From Acanthamoeba lenticulata (taxonomy: Eukaryota; Discosea; Longamoebia; Acanthamoebidae), in assembly GCA_002179805.1 (NCBI GenBank), contig NAVB01003654.1, positions 1-12,845 on the forward strand: a stretch of 12,845 nt of DNA. The letters run 5' to 3'. Below the pieces are notes generated by a model. That model ran no database searches. It was not told the DNA's origin and worked only from the letters and a program-made list of their open reading frames with translations. This document shows, piece by piece, positions 1-7,154 of this stretch (position 1 is its first letter; the number at the start of each line of letters is the position of its first letter). The position numbers and the translations under genes were made by a program.

Positions 1-191
1 AAAAAACGGAACAAGGCTGGCACTCACAAGAACTCGTTCGCCAACAATTTGAACGATCAGCCCACGCGTTCGTTGCCACCCGACCGGCGCTGGACACGTG
101 CTGACGTGGCTTTCCTTTTGTTGTGGGTGCTCTTTTGTGTCTGGTCTTGTGGTTGAAGTCACTGAAGAGTGGCTCGAAATCGGTCCCAGAG

Positions 192-1151
192 ATGGTGAGC
201 GTAAAGATGCCAAGTTTCTTGCTGGGATTCTTGGTGGGTGTGTTGTTGCTGCTCCCGCTCCTCTATTCGAGCCTGCTCCGCGATGTGTCCTCGGACCTCG
301 TTGAGGTGGTTGAACTTCCAAATCAACCACAAGAACCTCCAAACCAACCACAACATGACGACGGCTCCTCAAAAAAGCAGCTGCCCTCGTACGGTTCGCT
401 CGATTTCACCCAGTTCGAGCTCGAGCCCCTGAAGCCTGAGTATTGTTTCCGCGCGCCTACCACGGATGCGGCCTGGCATGATGTAGAGGACAAGTCGTAC
501 GTGATCTTCCTTCCACACGCGCTTCACCAACACCTCTGTAAGCTGCGTGGCCTGCCCAACTACAAATCTTCCTGTGAAGAGGAGTTGCCTCTCCAGGAAA
601 CGATAGATTCTATCCTGCCGCAACGGCGAGTCTACTTGGACGTTGGCGGGCAAAAGTTCGAATCGAGTGTTGGGTATATGAAGCAGCACTATCCGGTCAA
701 GTTCGACCAAGTCTATGTCTGGGAAGTCCTGCCTGAGGTCTTTGTCATCCCAGACCCCCAATCAGCGGCAAGGTTGTACAACCTTTCACTCGCTGAGGCG
801 ACACACTGGATTGAACACATCACGTTCTACAACCAGAGGGTGCGCGCAGGCCCTGTCTCAGCCGACGAGACTAACCTATCAGCCTTCCTGCTTGAGCACG
901 TCAGTACGGAGGACTTCTGTGTGGTCAAGATCGACATCGAAGGCGAGGAGTGGAACGTGCTGCCAGAGCTCGAGGCAACAGGAGCCATCAAGCTCATTGA
1001 CGAGCTCATGGTGGAGATTCACTTCCACCATCCGTGGCTGGCCGCATTTGGCTGGACACCTGAAATATTTCCCCACTCCACTGAGGACACGCTTGAGCTG
1101 TGCCGTCACCTGCGCAGCCTTCCTGGCCTTGCCTTCCACTATTGGCCTTGA
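192..1151 (+). CDS. FkbM-family methyltransferase-like type II membrane protein
   Basis: Single-exon protein of 319 residues, predicted to be an S-adenosylmethionine-dependent methyltransferase of the FkbM type; the substrate is unknown. Residues 7-29 form one hydrophobic signal-anchor, so the catalytic part probably lies in the ER/Golgi lumen. A Pro/Gln-rich linker follows (about 43-55). The nucleotide-binding motif I is near residues 147-153 (VYLDVGG). The typical FkbM motif VVKIDIEGEEW is at 244-254, followed by ELMVEIHFHHP at 271-281, and the protein ends in HYWP. I chose the ATG at 192 because no in-frame ATG lies upstream; the frame is open further 5' only from GTG. The stop is TGA, with an AATAAA 18 bases later. 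The family call is strong, the substrate open. Confidence 0.85.
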   Translation: MVSVKMPSFLLGFLVGVLLLLPLLYSSLLRDVSSDLVEVVELPNQPQEPPNQPQHDDGSSKKQLPSYGSLDFTQFELEPLKPEYCFRAPTTDAAWHDVEDKSYVIFLPHALHQHLCKLRGLPNYKSSCEEELPLQETIDSILPQRRVYLDVGGQKFESSVGYMKQHYPVKFDQVYVWEVLPEVFVIPDPQSAARLYNLSLAEATHWIEHITFYNQRVRAGPVSADETNLSAFLLEHVSTEDFCVVKIDIEGEEWNVLPELEATGAIKLIDELMVEIHFHHPWLAAFGWTPEIFPHSTEDTLELCRHLRSLPGLAFHYWP

Positions 1152-1168
1152 TTTGTTTATAATTTTTA

Positions 1169-1174
1169 AATAAA
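1169..1174 (+). other. Polyadenylation signal AATAAA of the FkbM-type gene
   Basis: AATAAA lies 18 bases after the TGA stop, just before an A/C-rich tract. Position and orientation fit 3' end formation for the upstream gene. Confidence 0.55.
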
Positions 1175-1180
1175 CAAAAA

Positions 1181-1225
1181 CAAAACAAAACAAAACAAAA
1201 CAAAACAAAACAAAACAAAACAAAA
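1181..1225 (+). repeat. (CAAAA)9 pentanucleotide microsatellite
   Basis: Nine perfect tandem copies of CAAAA, preceded by a slightly longer C/A tract from about 1175. It sits directly behind the polyadenylation signal. It may be an expanded A-rich tail or simple slippage; no flanking target-site duplication is visible. Confidence 0.95.
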
Positions 1226-1453
1226 GGGAGTCATGCAGGTGAACAGGCGTGAGTCCATGTCGACAACCTTTTTCTCGCCTCTCCGTTCAATGAAGGACCG
1301 TTCACCGCGGCAAGCCTGTAGCCTTACTAAATGATTTTTACTAACAACGTTCAAGCAAGCCCCAACTGACCACAGCCCAGATGAGTACTCCTTGTGGTAC
1401 TGCCACAACAACTTTATCAATGCCTTTATTATTACGGTGGTCCTCTAAGTTAG
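1226..1453. other. Intergenic region, possible upstream exon of the nitrilase gene
   Basis: No confident gene. ATG codons at 1381 and 1420 open one frame (start MSTPCGTATTT, then MPLLLRWSSKLVRG) that is not the nitrilase frame, so it would need a splice to join it. A branch-point-like TTTTTACTAAC precedes an AG near 1360, suggesting an intron end. The first nitrilase exon probably lies here, but I cannot place its boundaries. Confidence 0.3.
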
Positions 1454-2856
1454 TTAGAGGGAGCAGAGGTTTGCCAGTTGCACAAGTTGTGCGAGGTGGG
1501 TGTGCTCCCAGCCAGGCCAGAGCGCTGGCGCGGGGCAGGAGGCACTGCCAAAGTTAAGGTGTCGCTGCTGCAACACCTGCCCAAGGATTGCCATTCAGCT
1601 GCGGCCAGCGTAGACGCCTTTCTTCGGGCGCAGGAGCAGCGCGAAGGGCGCAAGGCTGACATCGTCGTCCTCCCTGAGAACTGGCTTGGTGCCAGCGGCT
1701 ACGTGCGCTTGCTTCCGCTTCTCATCGCTGAAAGGATCCAACTAACGCTACAACATCAACCTTCAGGCCGATGTGGCCAAGAACAAGACCCTGCAGCAGC
1801 TCTCTGACGTGGCCAAAGCACACGAGGTGTTCCTACGTGCGCCCACCACCCTCCAACCGCTTCATCCCCTCCTATGCGATGTGCGGCTGCTGATTGTGAT
1901 CCAGCACATGCCACTACATAGTGGCGGGCACCATGCACAAGACACAAGGGGGCAAGCGCTACGTGACGTCGTTGCTCTTCCGCGCAGACGGCACCGTGGC
2001 GGGCCTCTACCGCAAACGGAAACCCACCATGGAGGGCGCCGTACGCCGTCATCATGCGCTCGATCTGTTGTTCAACTGCATCCTCTTCGCCCTTATTGTC
2101 CTTTCCTTGCCATACAGCACGATCCGGGCAACGAGGTGGGCATCTTCGACACGCCGCATGGACGGATCGCAGTCATGATTTGCTTTGACGTGGAGAACGC
2201 CGACATCTTCGAGGAGACGCTGGCGCATGACCCAGTCCTCATCCTCAACCCGACGTGGATCCCGCTGCCCCGCGTGGCGAGTGCGATGCCGCCCCTCAGC
2301 GCCGAGGCTTGCTCTTTCCCGCTGGCCCTGCTCTCTGCGTGGCGCAACGCCATGGAGACGATGTCCCGCAAGTTTGAAAACACTTGCATCGAGCGCGGCG
2401 TCTACCTGGTTCGGTGCGACATGCCCTACAACTGCGCCTTGGGGACGAGCCAGGCCATCGCGCCCCACTTCACCGCCTACGCGGCCACACCCAAGGAGAC
2501 CCACCTCTCCGTCTTCCTCGAGCGGGACCGGGAGCGTATGATGCACGCGCACGCTCGATTCTCGAGCCTCTTTCTGCCGCCCGAGCGGGAGCGCACAGAG
2601 CGGCGAGACCGGACAGGTTCGTCCAGGGCGAGCCTCGACTTGTTGTTCTTCTCGCACAATCGTTGCCTCACACCGGCCCACTCCCGCAGGCAACCGCTAC
2701 AACGTGCGTCCCATCTCGGGACACACGGCGCCTGTGCTTGATGTGCAGCTTGTGGACCCGCTCATGAAAGCCCTCTCGTGCTCGGCATCTGGCGAGGTTT
2801 GTTGCTCACCTTCTGTTCATGATTTGTTTGCAAGGCCATTCAGACACCCTAAGTAG
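1454..2856 (+). CDS. Nitrilase-superfamily (carbon-nitrogen hydrolase) protein, five visible exons, 5' and 3' ends uncertain
   Basis: Predicted C-N hydrolase acting on a nitrile or amide; substrate unknown. Exons: about 1454-1702, 1767-1828, 1905-2040, 2118-2535, 2690-2856. All introns are GT-AG (64, 76, 77, 154 nt) and phases 0, 2, 0, 1 keep one frame. The catalytic triad is present: Glu in VVLPENW (codon 1676), Lys in LYRKRKP (codon 2014), Cys in VMICFDVEN (codon 2181). The N-terminal strand KVKVSLLQ and the segment HYIVAGT before the Lys also fit the fold. The frame opens after a TAG at 1451 and has no ATG, so a start exon is missing or upstream. Coding similarity fades after SCSASGE (about 2798), where GTTTGTT could be a donor. 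The last 19 codons to TAG 2854 are probably read-through into the adjoining island. The family call is strong; both ends are uncertain. Confidence 0.8.
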
Positions 2857-2995
2857 TAATAAATCCAAAGAATGGCCTGAAGTAGAACAGCTGGAAGAAC
2901 AACAAGTAAGACATGTTGCTAAAGAAGGGATGCTGCCCCTTGCTATTGTGGCAAAGATAATAGCTTTAAAGCAAGACAAATGTATTCTAGAATAA
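2819..2995 (+). pseudogene. 58-codon orphan ORF, possible displaced 5' exon of the methyltransferase gene
   Basis: ATG at 2819 to TAA at 2993. The product is charged and helix-like, with EVEQLEEQQVRHVAKEG followed by MLPLAIVAKIIALKQ, and ends in KCILE. Its last codons lie inside the palindrome at 2981-2994. If the 2991-4025 segment were in the opposite orientation, this frame would run without a stop into the methyltransferase frame, which begins CILEYIALVILD. It may therefore be an exon cut off by inversion. No family is recognised, and a chance ORF is possible. Confidence 0.4.
2981..2994. repeat. Palindrome copy 1, TGTATTCTAGAATA
   Basis: First of three copies in this window; it matches 14 of the 16 bases of the full palindrome TGTATTCTAGAATACA. 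It marks the left edge of the methyltransferase segment, just beyond the end of its reading frame. Confidence 0.85.
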
Positions 2996-3022
2996 GAGCT
3001 GAAAAACAAGTGCCCTGGCGAA

Positions 3023-4039
3023 TTAAAGAGTGGCGCTTTGCATTTCCATCACATCATAGGTCTCAAGGCACAAATTGGAGCAAATGGGCAAGTCACCAGA
3101 GGCGAGTTTACCACAGGAAGTGTGGAAGCTGTGGCTGCACCCCAAAATGGGGCAGTCACTTAGCTTGGCAGAGGTCTCTATGACAGATTTGTTGCATACG
3201 GGGCAGAGAGAGGTATCTGACAAAGTTGTAGATAGGGAGGTTGCTGCAGGTTGAGAGTTGATAAGAGCTGCTGCCATCTGCTTGTAAGAAGGGCTGCTTG
3301 TGGTGGGTGAAGGTTGAAGCTCCTGATACAAGTCAACCAGGACAGTTGGCGTAGGGGTAGGGTTACTGTCAGGAGGACAAAGTTGATTGTATTGGTTGAC
3401 AATGTTTGTCTGGGTGAGCCACCACTGAGCAGAGTCCATCTCAATGGCATAAGCGCTCTGCCTGGCTAGAACAGCAGTGAGAGAAGCACTGTGAGTGCCA
3501 GTGATAGTGTTGAGAATGGTGTTGCCAGGCATGGAGAAGAGGTGGATGAAGTGTGTTAGCGCCTCAAGAGGTTTTTGGCCATAGTTGAGCGTTTTGCTGT
3601 CAGCTCCCTTCCAAAGGGTAGGGTGAGGGCAGCTGAAAGATAGCAGGTAGTTGGCTGGCGTCTCTGGGTTGAAAGTCACCTGTTTGATTGTGCCAACATG
3701 GATCAGAAGGTAGCTTTCGAAGTTGTTGAACAGCCAAGGGTGACTGCCACCCCAGTTGTTCTTGAGTGTCATGACGCTGTAGGAGACATCAATGTTCGCA
3801 CGCTTGAGGGCCTTGATCTGTGTGGCATAAGCTGGCACAAGGGAGTGCTCACAAAACATAACCACAACAAAGTGGTCACACTTGTTGAGAAGGAACAATG
3901 AGTTGAAGAGCTGCTTGATCTTTTCTGGTGGGAAGGGCTCACTGTCCCAGTGCGCAGGACTGTACTCAGAACTGCCCTTGGCTAGGCCGTACAGCAGGTC
4001 AAGGATGACAAGAGCTATGTATTCTAGAATACAAAAAAC
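3023..4039 (-). pseudogene. Degenerate beta-class DNA methyltransferase domain with C-terminal RING-H2-like zinc finger
   Basis: Open frame of 338 codons with no in-frame ATG at its 5' end, following a TAA at 4040. Order of parts: a motif-IV-like strand VILDLLYGL (family form DPPY), then a WD and FVVVMFC strand typical of the region after motif IV, then KPLEALTHFIHLFSMPGN (motif X type) and ILNTITGTHSA (motif I type, family form LDPFxGxG) ending AIEMD. This IV-then-X-I order is that of beta-class N6-adenine/N4-cytosine DNA methyltransferases. Both key motifs are eroded: PP is LL, and in motif I Asp is Asn, Phe is Ile and the second Gly is His, so catalysis is unlikely. A Ser/Thr/Pro-rich linker leads to a C-terminal C-x2-C-x18-C-x-H-x2-H-x2-C-x10-C-x3-C, close to RING-H2 spacing. 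The stop is TAA at 3023. It could be a decayed transposon-borne methylase or a binding-only relative. Confidence 0.6.
4018..4033. repeat. Palindrome copy 2, perfect 16-bp TGTATTCTAGAATACA
   Basis: Perfect 16-bp palindrome at the 5' edge of the methyltransferase frame, where it reads CILEY on the minus strand. The next copy starts exactly 33 bp away, so both copies are in the same minus-strand frame. Confidence 0.95.
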
Positions 4040-4790
4040 TTAATTAATAATGTATTCCAGAATACAGTTCATCAGAATTTTATGGGTTGGGGTGCAAGAA
4101 AAACAGTTGAGCAGGGAGTTGGTATGCATGCTAAAGGGTTCATGGTTGGGGAATAAGGTGAAGGAGCTGAGCTTGACATTGGCAGAGATGACAGTGTCAC
4201 CTTTGGGGAAGGTATGCTCCCAGTACTGGGACAGATCAAGAATCAAAGGCTGATGAGTAGTGGAAATTGCCAGGGCGTGCTCCTTGAAGTTAGGTGGGAG
4301 CTCTTTCAAGTTGGAGCAAATTTTCAGGAAGTGCATGGTCCACTGATGAATAAAGTCCTCCAGGCAGTTGGGCAAGATCAGCAACTCAAGCTGCCTGTAC
4401 TCTTCTACATCCAGGACAGTGAGCAACACAGCAACAACCTTGAGTTGAGCCTTGAACATTTGGGCCTTGGTCTGCATCTGCTGCCAGGTCAGCTTGCCAA
4501 TGTACACTTTCAGCAGGAGCTCCTTCTTCTGGCTTACAGGTAGCCCTTGAAGGACCTTGAAGTTGGTGATGGACTTGGCGTAGACCAGTTTCAGTGACAG
4601 AGTGTAGCCAGAGAGAGGCTTTTCAGTCACCAGTGCCTCAACAATCAGACCGGGTCAAGACTAAGGAACAGTGCAGCTTGACCTTGCAGCCAGCAGAACC
4701 AGAGCAGATTGGCCCATTTGCCGGCCATAAGCAGGTGCTCCTCCACAAAGTGCACGTTCCACTGTTGCACCTGTTGAACCTCCACAAGTA
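4040..4790 (-). pseudogene. Unrecognised protein, broken reading frame next to the methyltransferase
   Basis: Not recognised. The frame 4630-4040 (196 codons) starts only at a non-ATG codon (TEKPLSGYTLSL) and is rich in Leu, Val, His and Trp, with predicted helical stretches (KKELLLKVYIGKLTWQQM, EEYRQLELLILPNCLEDF). It ends LMNCILEYIIN and TAA. A frame shifted by one base continues upstream from about 4645 to 4790 (HFVEEHLLMAGKWANLLWF, then QAALFLSLDP), so a one-base loss near 4643 may have broken a longer ORF. Past the TAA the same frame runs directly into the methyltransferase piece, so the two may once have been one protein. Alternatively the TAA is its true end and the methyltransferase belonged to the opposite strand. 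A candidate intron (GTACGCC near 4849 to an AG near 4784) lies further 5'. Confidence 0.4.
4051..4066. repeat. Palindrome copy 3, TGTATTCCAGAATACA
   Basis: One mismatch from copy 2, in the centre. On the minus strand it also encodes CILEY, near the end of the ORF that stops at 4040. The 17 bases between copies 2 and 3 are A/T-rich and carry the TAA stop. Confidence 0.9.
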
Positions 4791-4823
4791 ATAAGTGATT
4801 AGTTCTGGTGCGAGTTTAAATGA

Positions 4824-6017
4824 ATGATAGAGAGTTTAGGCGTACCATCTTCTTCTCTCTTGGTTGGACATTTAGTGGGTGTTGCCACAGCAAGAGGAAC
4901 AACAACAAGTTCAGAGTTGTCCACCTGCATCCCAACTGGCAAACTTTTGCTCCAACCAGAAGACTTTGCCCCGCATAGGGCTGGCAGTGACAGTGGAGGC
5001 ATTAATGCTGGCACACTACTGGAGTCCTGACTTATTCAAAACTCCATCAAGATTCCCAAGCTTTCTGCTCATGAAAAGATTGGAGTGATTAAAAAGTGGA
5101 ATCCACGCTTTGTTTATCATCATCCACATGTCAACCAGATCTGTACAATTCTTTACCCAATCAATCATGTAATATTGTCTTATTAACTTTTTCTTTTTAA
5201 GCGTCCCTGTTCTACCAGTCACTTCTTCTTGCCTACTTGCAAGGCAAGTCTTCATGGACGGTTTTGGATTGGTCGCCTCTTCAAGCCGCACCGTTCCTGG
5301 CAGTGGAAAGAATTGGGTTCGGCTATTCAATGCTGATATCTTTGTCCAGGGCCAGTGATGCTGAGGCGAGGATCTTGTCCAGTGCAATTGACTGTCTTCT
5401 CTTCCACACGATTCCTGATGACGTCCAGTCATGGATTCACAAGCACGAAGCCATATGTAACGATCAGTGGAAGCAATGAGCTCTGATGAGGACCTCTCTC
5501 AGGTGTCCAGAAGTCACAGAAACTCCTCCACTGGTACGCATCTTCTATTGAATTTCATTTTTTCTGATTGCATACGCGTACGCAGTTGTTCAGAGTTACT
5601 CATGTATTGCATACACATACGCAGTCTCATACTTTTTCATTCATGTCATTTTTACAGCCCAGCTTCAAAAAATTGCCTCACTCAGCGCCTGGTCCTGCCT
5701 CCTGCAAGTGCGGTTGATCACCATCCTGTTCTCCTTTGCCTTCGCTTTCTCCTTCGCTTGACGAGTTTTCTGACATCTCTGACCATGAAAAAAAACGTCA
5801 CTGGTCCCTGTCTCCAGAAAGATTGCCTCGAGCTAAGAAGCATCATCAATGATTGAAGAGTTGCTGTTCCTGTAGTAGGAGCCCAAGCTCATCGCACCAG
5901 TCACTGTCTGCGGTGAGCACTCCGTATTCATCTTCCACATCCAGCACGTCCAGCTCACATGTGCAGAAGCAAGGAAAAATCACTGCAGATAGTTCCTTCA
6001 AGAATTTGCTTGTTTAG
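4824..6017 (+). pseudogene. Unrecognised spliced reading frame with four in-frame TGA codons
   Basis: No family recognised. Exons 4824-5142, 5202-5533 and 5658-6017 total 1011 bases (337 codons with the stop). Introns 5143-5201 (59 nt, with TTATTAAC and a T-rich tract before AG) and 5534-5657 (124 nt, GTACGC donor, TTTTTACAG acceptor) preserve phase. Internal stops are TGA at 5028, 5477, 5715 and 5850; the terminal stop is TAG at 6015, followed by AATAAA at 6051. The middle looks like folded protein (PKLSAHEKIGVIKKWNPRF, then LLLAYLQGKSSWTVLDW, then ERIGFGYSMLISLSRAS). The tail is Ser/Pro-rich and basic (DEFSDISDHEKKRHWSLSPE, then YSSSTSSTSSSHVQKQGK). ATG 4824 is itself preceded by TGA, so the true 5' end is unclear. 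Most simply this is a decaying element gene. Host genes use TGA as a real stop. Confidence 0.45.
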
Positions 6018-6438
6018 CAGCATTTGTATCACCTGAACAAGTGCATAAAAAATAAAAAAAAGATTTCCTTGATTTTTCTTTTTTCATTATTCTAATCACC
6101 CATTTTTAAACTTGCAAACAGTTTTTTGTTGTATAAAATGAAAGGTCAAAAGCATTCTTGCTGTAAATTATGTTTTTTGTAAATTTTCTTACGATTTTTT
6201 TATTTAATAAAGTCAAAAATGAGGATTGATTTTTTCAAATAAAATTGATTTTGATGTGCTAAAAACGACTTTGTTAAAATAAAATGTATTTCGCACAATG
6301 ACTGGACCTCTCATTTCAAATGAGCCCATGTTGATGTTAGACATCTAGGCATCCATTGGCCCACCATTGGCTATGTGGAGTTGGAAAAAGTGGTCGCTTC
6401 AACAATCTTATTAGATAACAGCAGCAACAACAACAACA
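6018..6438. other. A/T-rich non-coding tail with polyadenylation signals
   Basis: No coding potential seen. It contains AATAAA at 6051 and 6206 and long A and T runs. It is probably the 3' untranslated and flanking DNA of the plus-strand gene. A (CAA)n-like stretch at about 6420-6438 leads to the next ATG. Confidence 0.6.
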
Positions 6439-6708
6439 ATGGACATTGGAATCTACACCTGGGGTGGCTTTGCCTGGAAGAACAGAGTCTCAGAGGAGTC
6501 CATTAATATCTGTATTGCCAGGCCATGGGTCTCTGATTACCTTATTTCAAACTGTAATGTATGTAGGTACACAGCATGTTTGAGTTACAAAATTACCTTG
6601 GAGTGGGGGGATATTAAATACTATGAGTATATCTCAGAGGTGTGTTCAATGTACATGAACAAGCTTGTATTGGGCTCATGCAATGCCCAAGCCAAGCAAT
6701 ACATGTGA
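6439..6708 (+). CDS. Small hypothetical ORF (89 aa)
   Basis: ATG at 6439 directly after CAACAACAACAACA, TGA at 6706. The product is rich in Tyr, Cys and Ile with no recognised motif, signal peptide or membrane segment. It lies at the A/T-rich edge of the island. It could be a chance ORF, an old gene fragment or part of the island; composition alone does not decide. Confidence 0.25.
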   Translation: MDIGIYTWGGFAWKNRVSEESINICIARPWVSDYLISNCNVCRYTACLSYKITLEWGDIKYYEYISEVCSMYMNKLVLGSCNAQAKQYM

Positions 6709-6740
6709 CCAATGAACTGAAGGCTCATTCATTGTTGTTG

Positions 6741-6980
6741 TTATTGTTGGTGGGTGGTCGTGTGATTAGACATAAGAGAGGAGAGAATGAAATACAGAGT
6801 GGTGCCACAACTGAGACGCTTTTTATGTGGAATTTTAGGTTGACAAAAAAAGATACAAATGCGAAATATCAACAAGTTTTCAGAGTTGAAAAAAGCAGCA
6901 AAGTGCTTGCACACGAAGCAACAGGCGACGAGGCTCACGCGGTTGACTTGGCTCAGCACCAGCCCCACCAACTCTGGCAT
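6741..6980 (-). pseudogene. Truncated copy of the neighbouring F-box gene
   Basis: ATG 6980 begins MPELVGLVLSQVNRVSLVAC and continues CFVCKHF, closely matching the F-box of the intact gene (MPELLGLVLEQVNRMSLVAC). The match covers roughly 6900-6990 of DNA plus the A/C-rich tract just upstream (6990-7010). After KHF the similarity ends, no ankyrin repeats follow and the sequence turns A/T-rich. It lies about 1 kb downstream of the parent F-box region in the same orientation, so it is a partial direct duplication. It is unlikely to be functional. Confidence 0.65.
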
Positions 6981-7044
6981 GAGTTCTTCGTTTTTGTTTT
7001 TGTTTTTGTTATGCGAGGAGGAGAGCTCTTAGCCAAGGCGTGTG

Positions 7045-7075
7045 ATGATCACCAAACCTTCCCAGGTTTGATCAT
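7045..7075. repeat. Imperfect inverted repeat (hairpin)
   Basis: CAAACCT at 7053-7059 pairs with AGGTTTG at 7064-7070 across a four-base loop. An outer ATGAT/ATCAT pair flanks a short bulge. It lies between the truncated and the intact F-box genes, downstream of the intact gene's stop. A role in 3' processing is only a guess. Confidence 0.6.
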
Positions 7076-7154
7076 GATGCATGTTTCAGGGTACAGCAGT
7101 CCTATTTGATCAGAGACATTCCATGACCTGGCTCGCTCTTGATCGTTGGTCCTC

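Larger units (their letters stand above)
2800..6440. mobile_element. AT-richer, mobile-element-like island (boundaries approximate)
   Basis: Base composition and codon use change abruptly after the nitrilase exons and return to host type near the F-box genes. The island contains a decayed DNA methyltransferase, unrecognised ORFs on both strands with interrupting stops, repeated 16-bp palindromes and an A/T-rich tail with polyadenylation signals. No transposase, integrase or reverse transcriptase is recognised and no terminal repeats or target duplication are found. Calling it mobile is inference from composition, decay and context. It could instead be an old rearranged host locus. Confidence 0.45.

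Noticed and set aside
1181..1225. CAAAA tract as the tail of a retroelement
   Set aside because: No target-site duplication or element body is visible. Simple repeat expansion behind the polyadenylation signal is enough.
1166..1420. Minus-strand ORFs ending in runs of Cys/Phe/Val/Leu
   Set aside because: They are produced by the CAAAA repeat read in reverse, and they have no ordinary sequence support.
2052..2693. Minus-strand 213-codon ORF
   Set aside because: It is antisense to nitrilase exons that carry the catalytic Cys and crosses their introns. It has no recognisable motif.
2981..4066. Palindromes as heat-shock elements (TTCTAGAA contains TTCnnGAA)
   Set aside because: The core fits, but the copies lie at reading-frame joints with no third alternating unit and no promoter context. 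Recombination or repeat origin explains them better.
4594..5088. Alternative plus-strand frames (65-, 68- and 69-codon ORFs)
   Set aside because: All three frames look partly protein-like here. Only the 4824 frame continues in phase across plausible introns, so the others were left out, without certainty.
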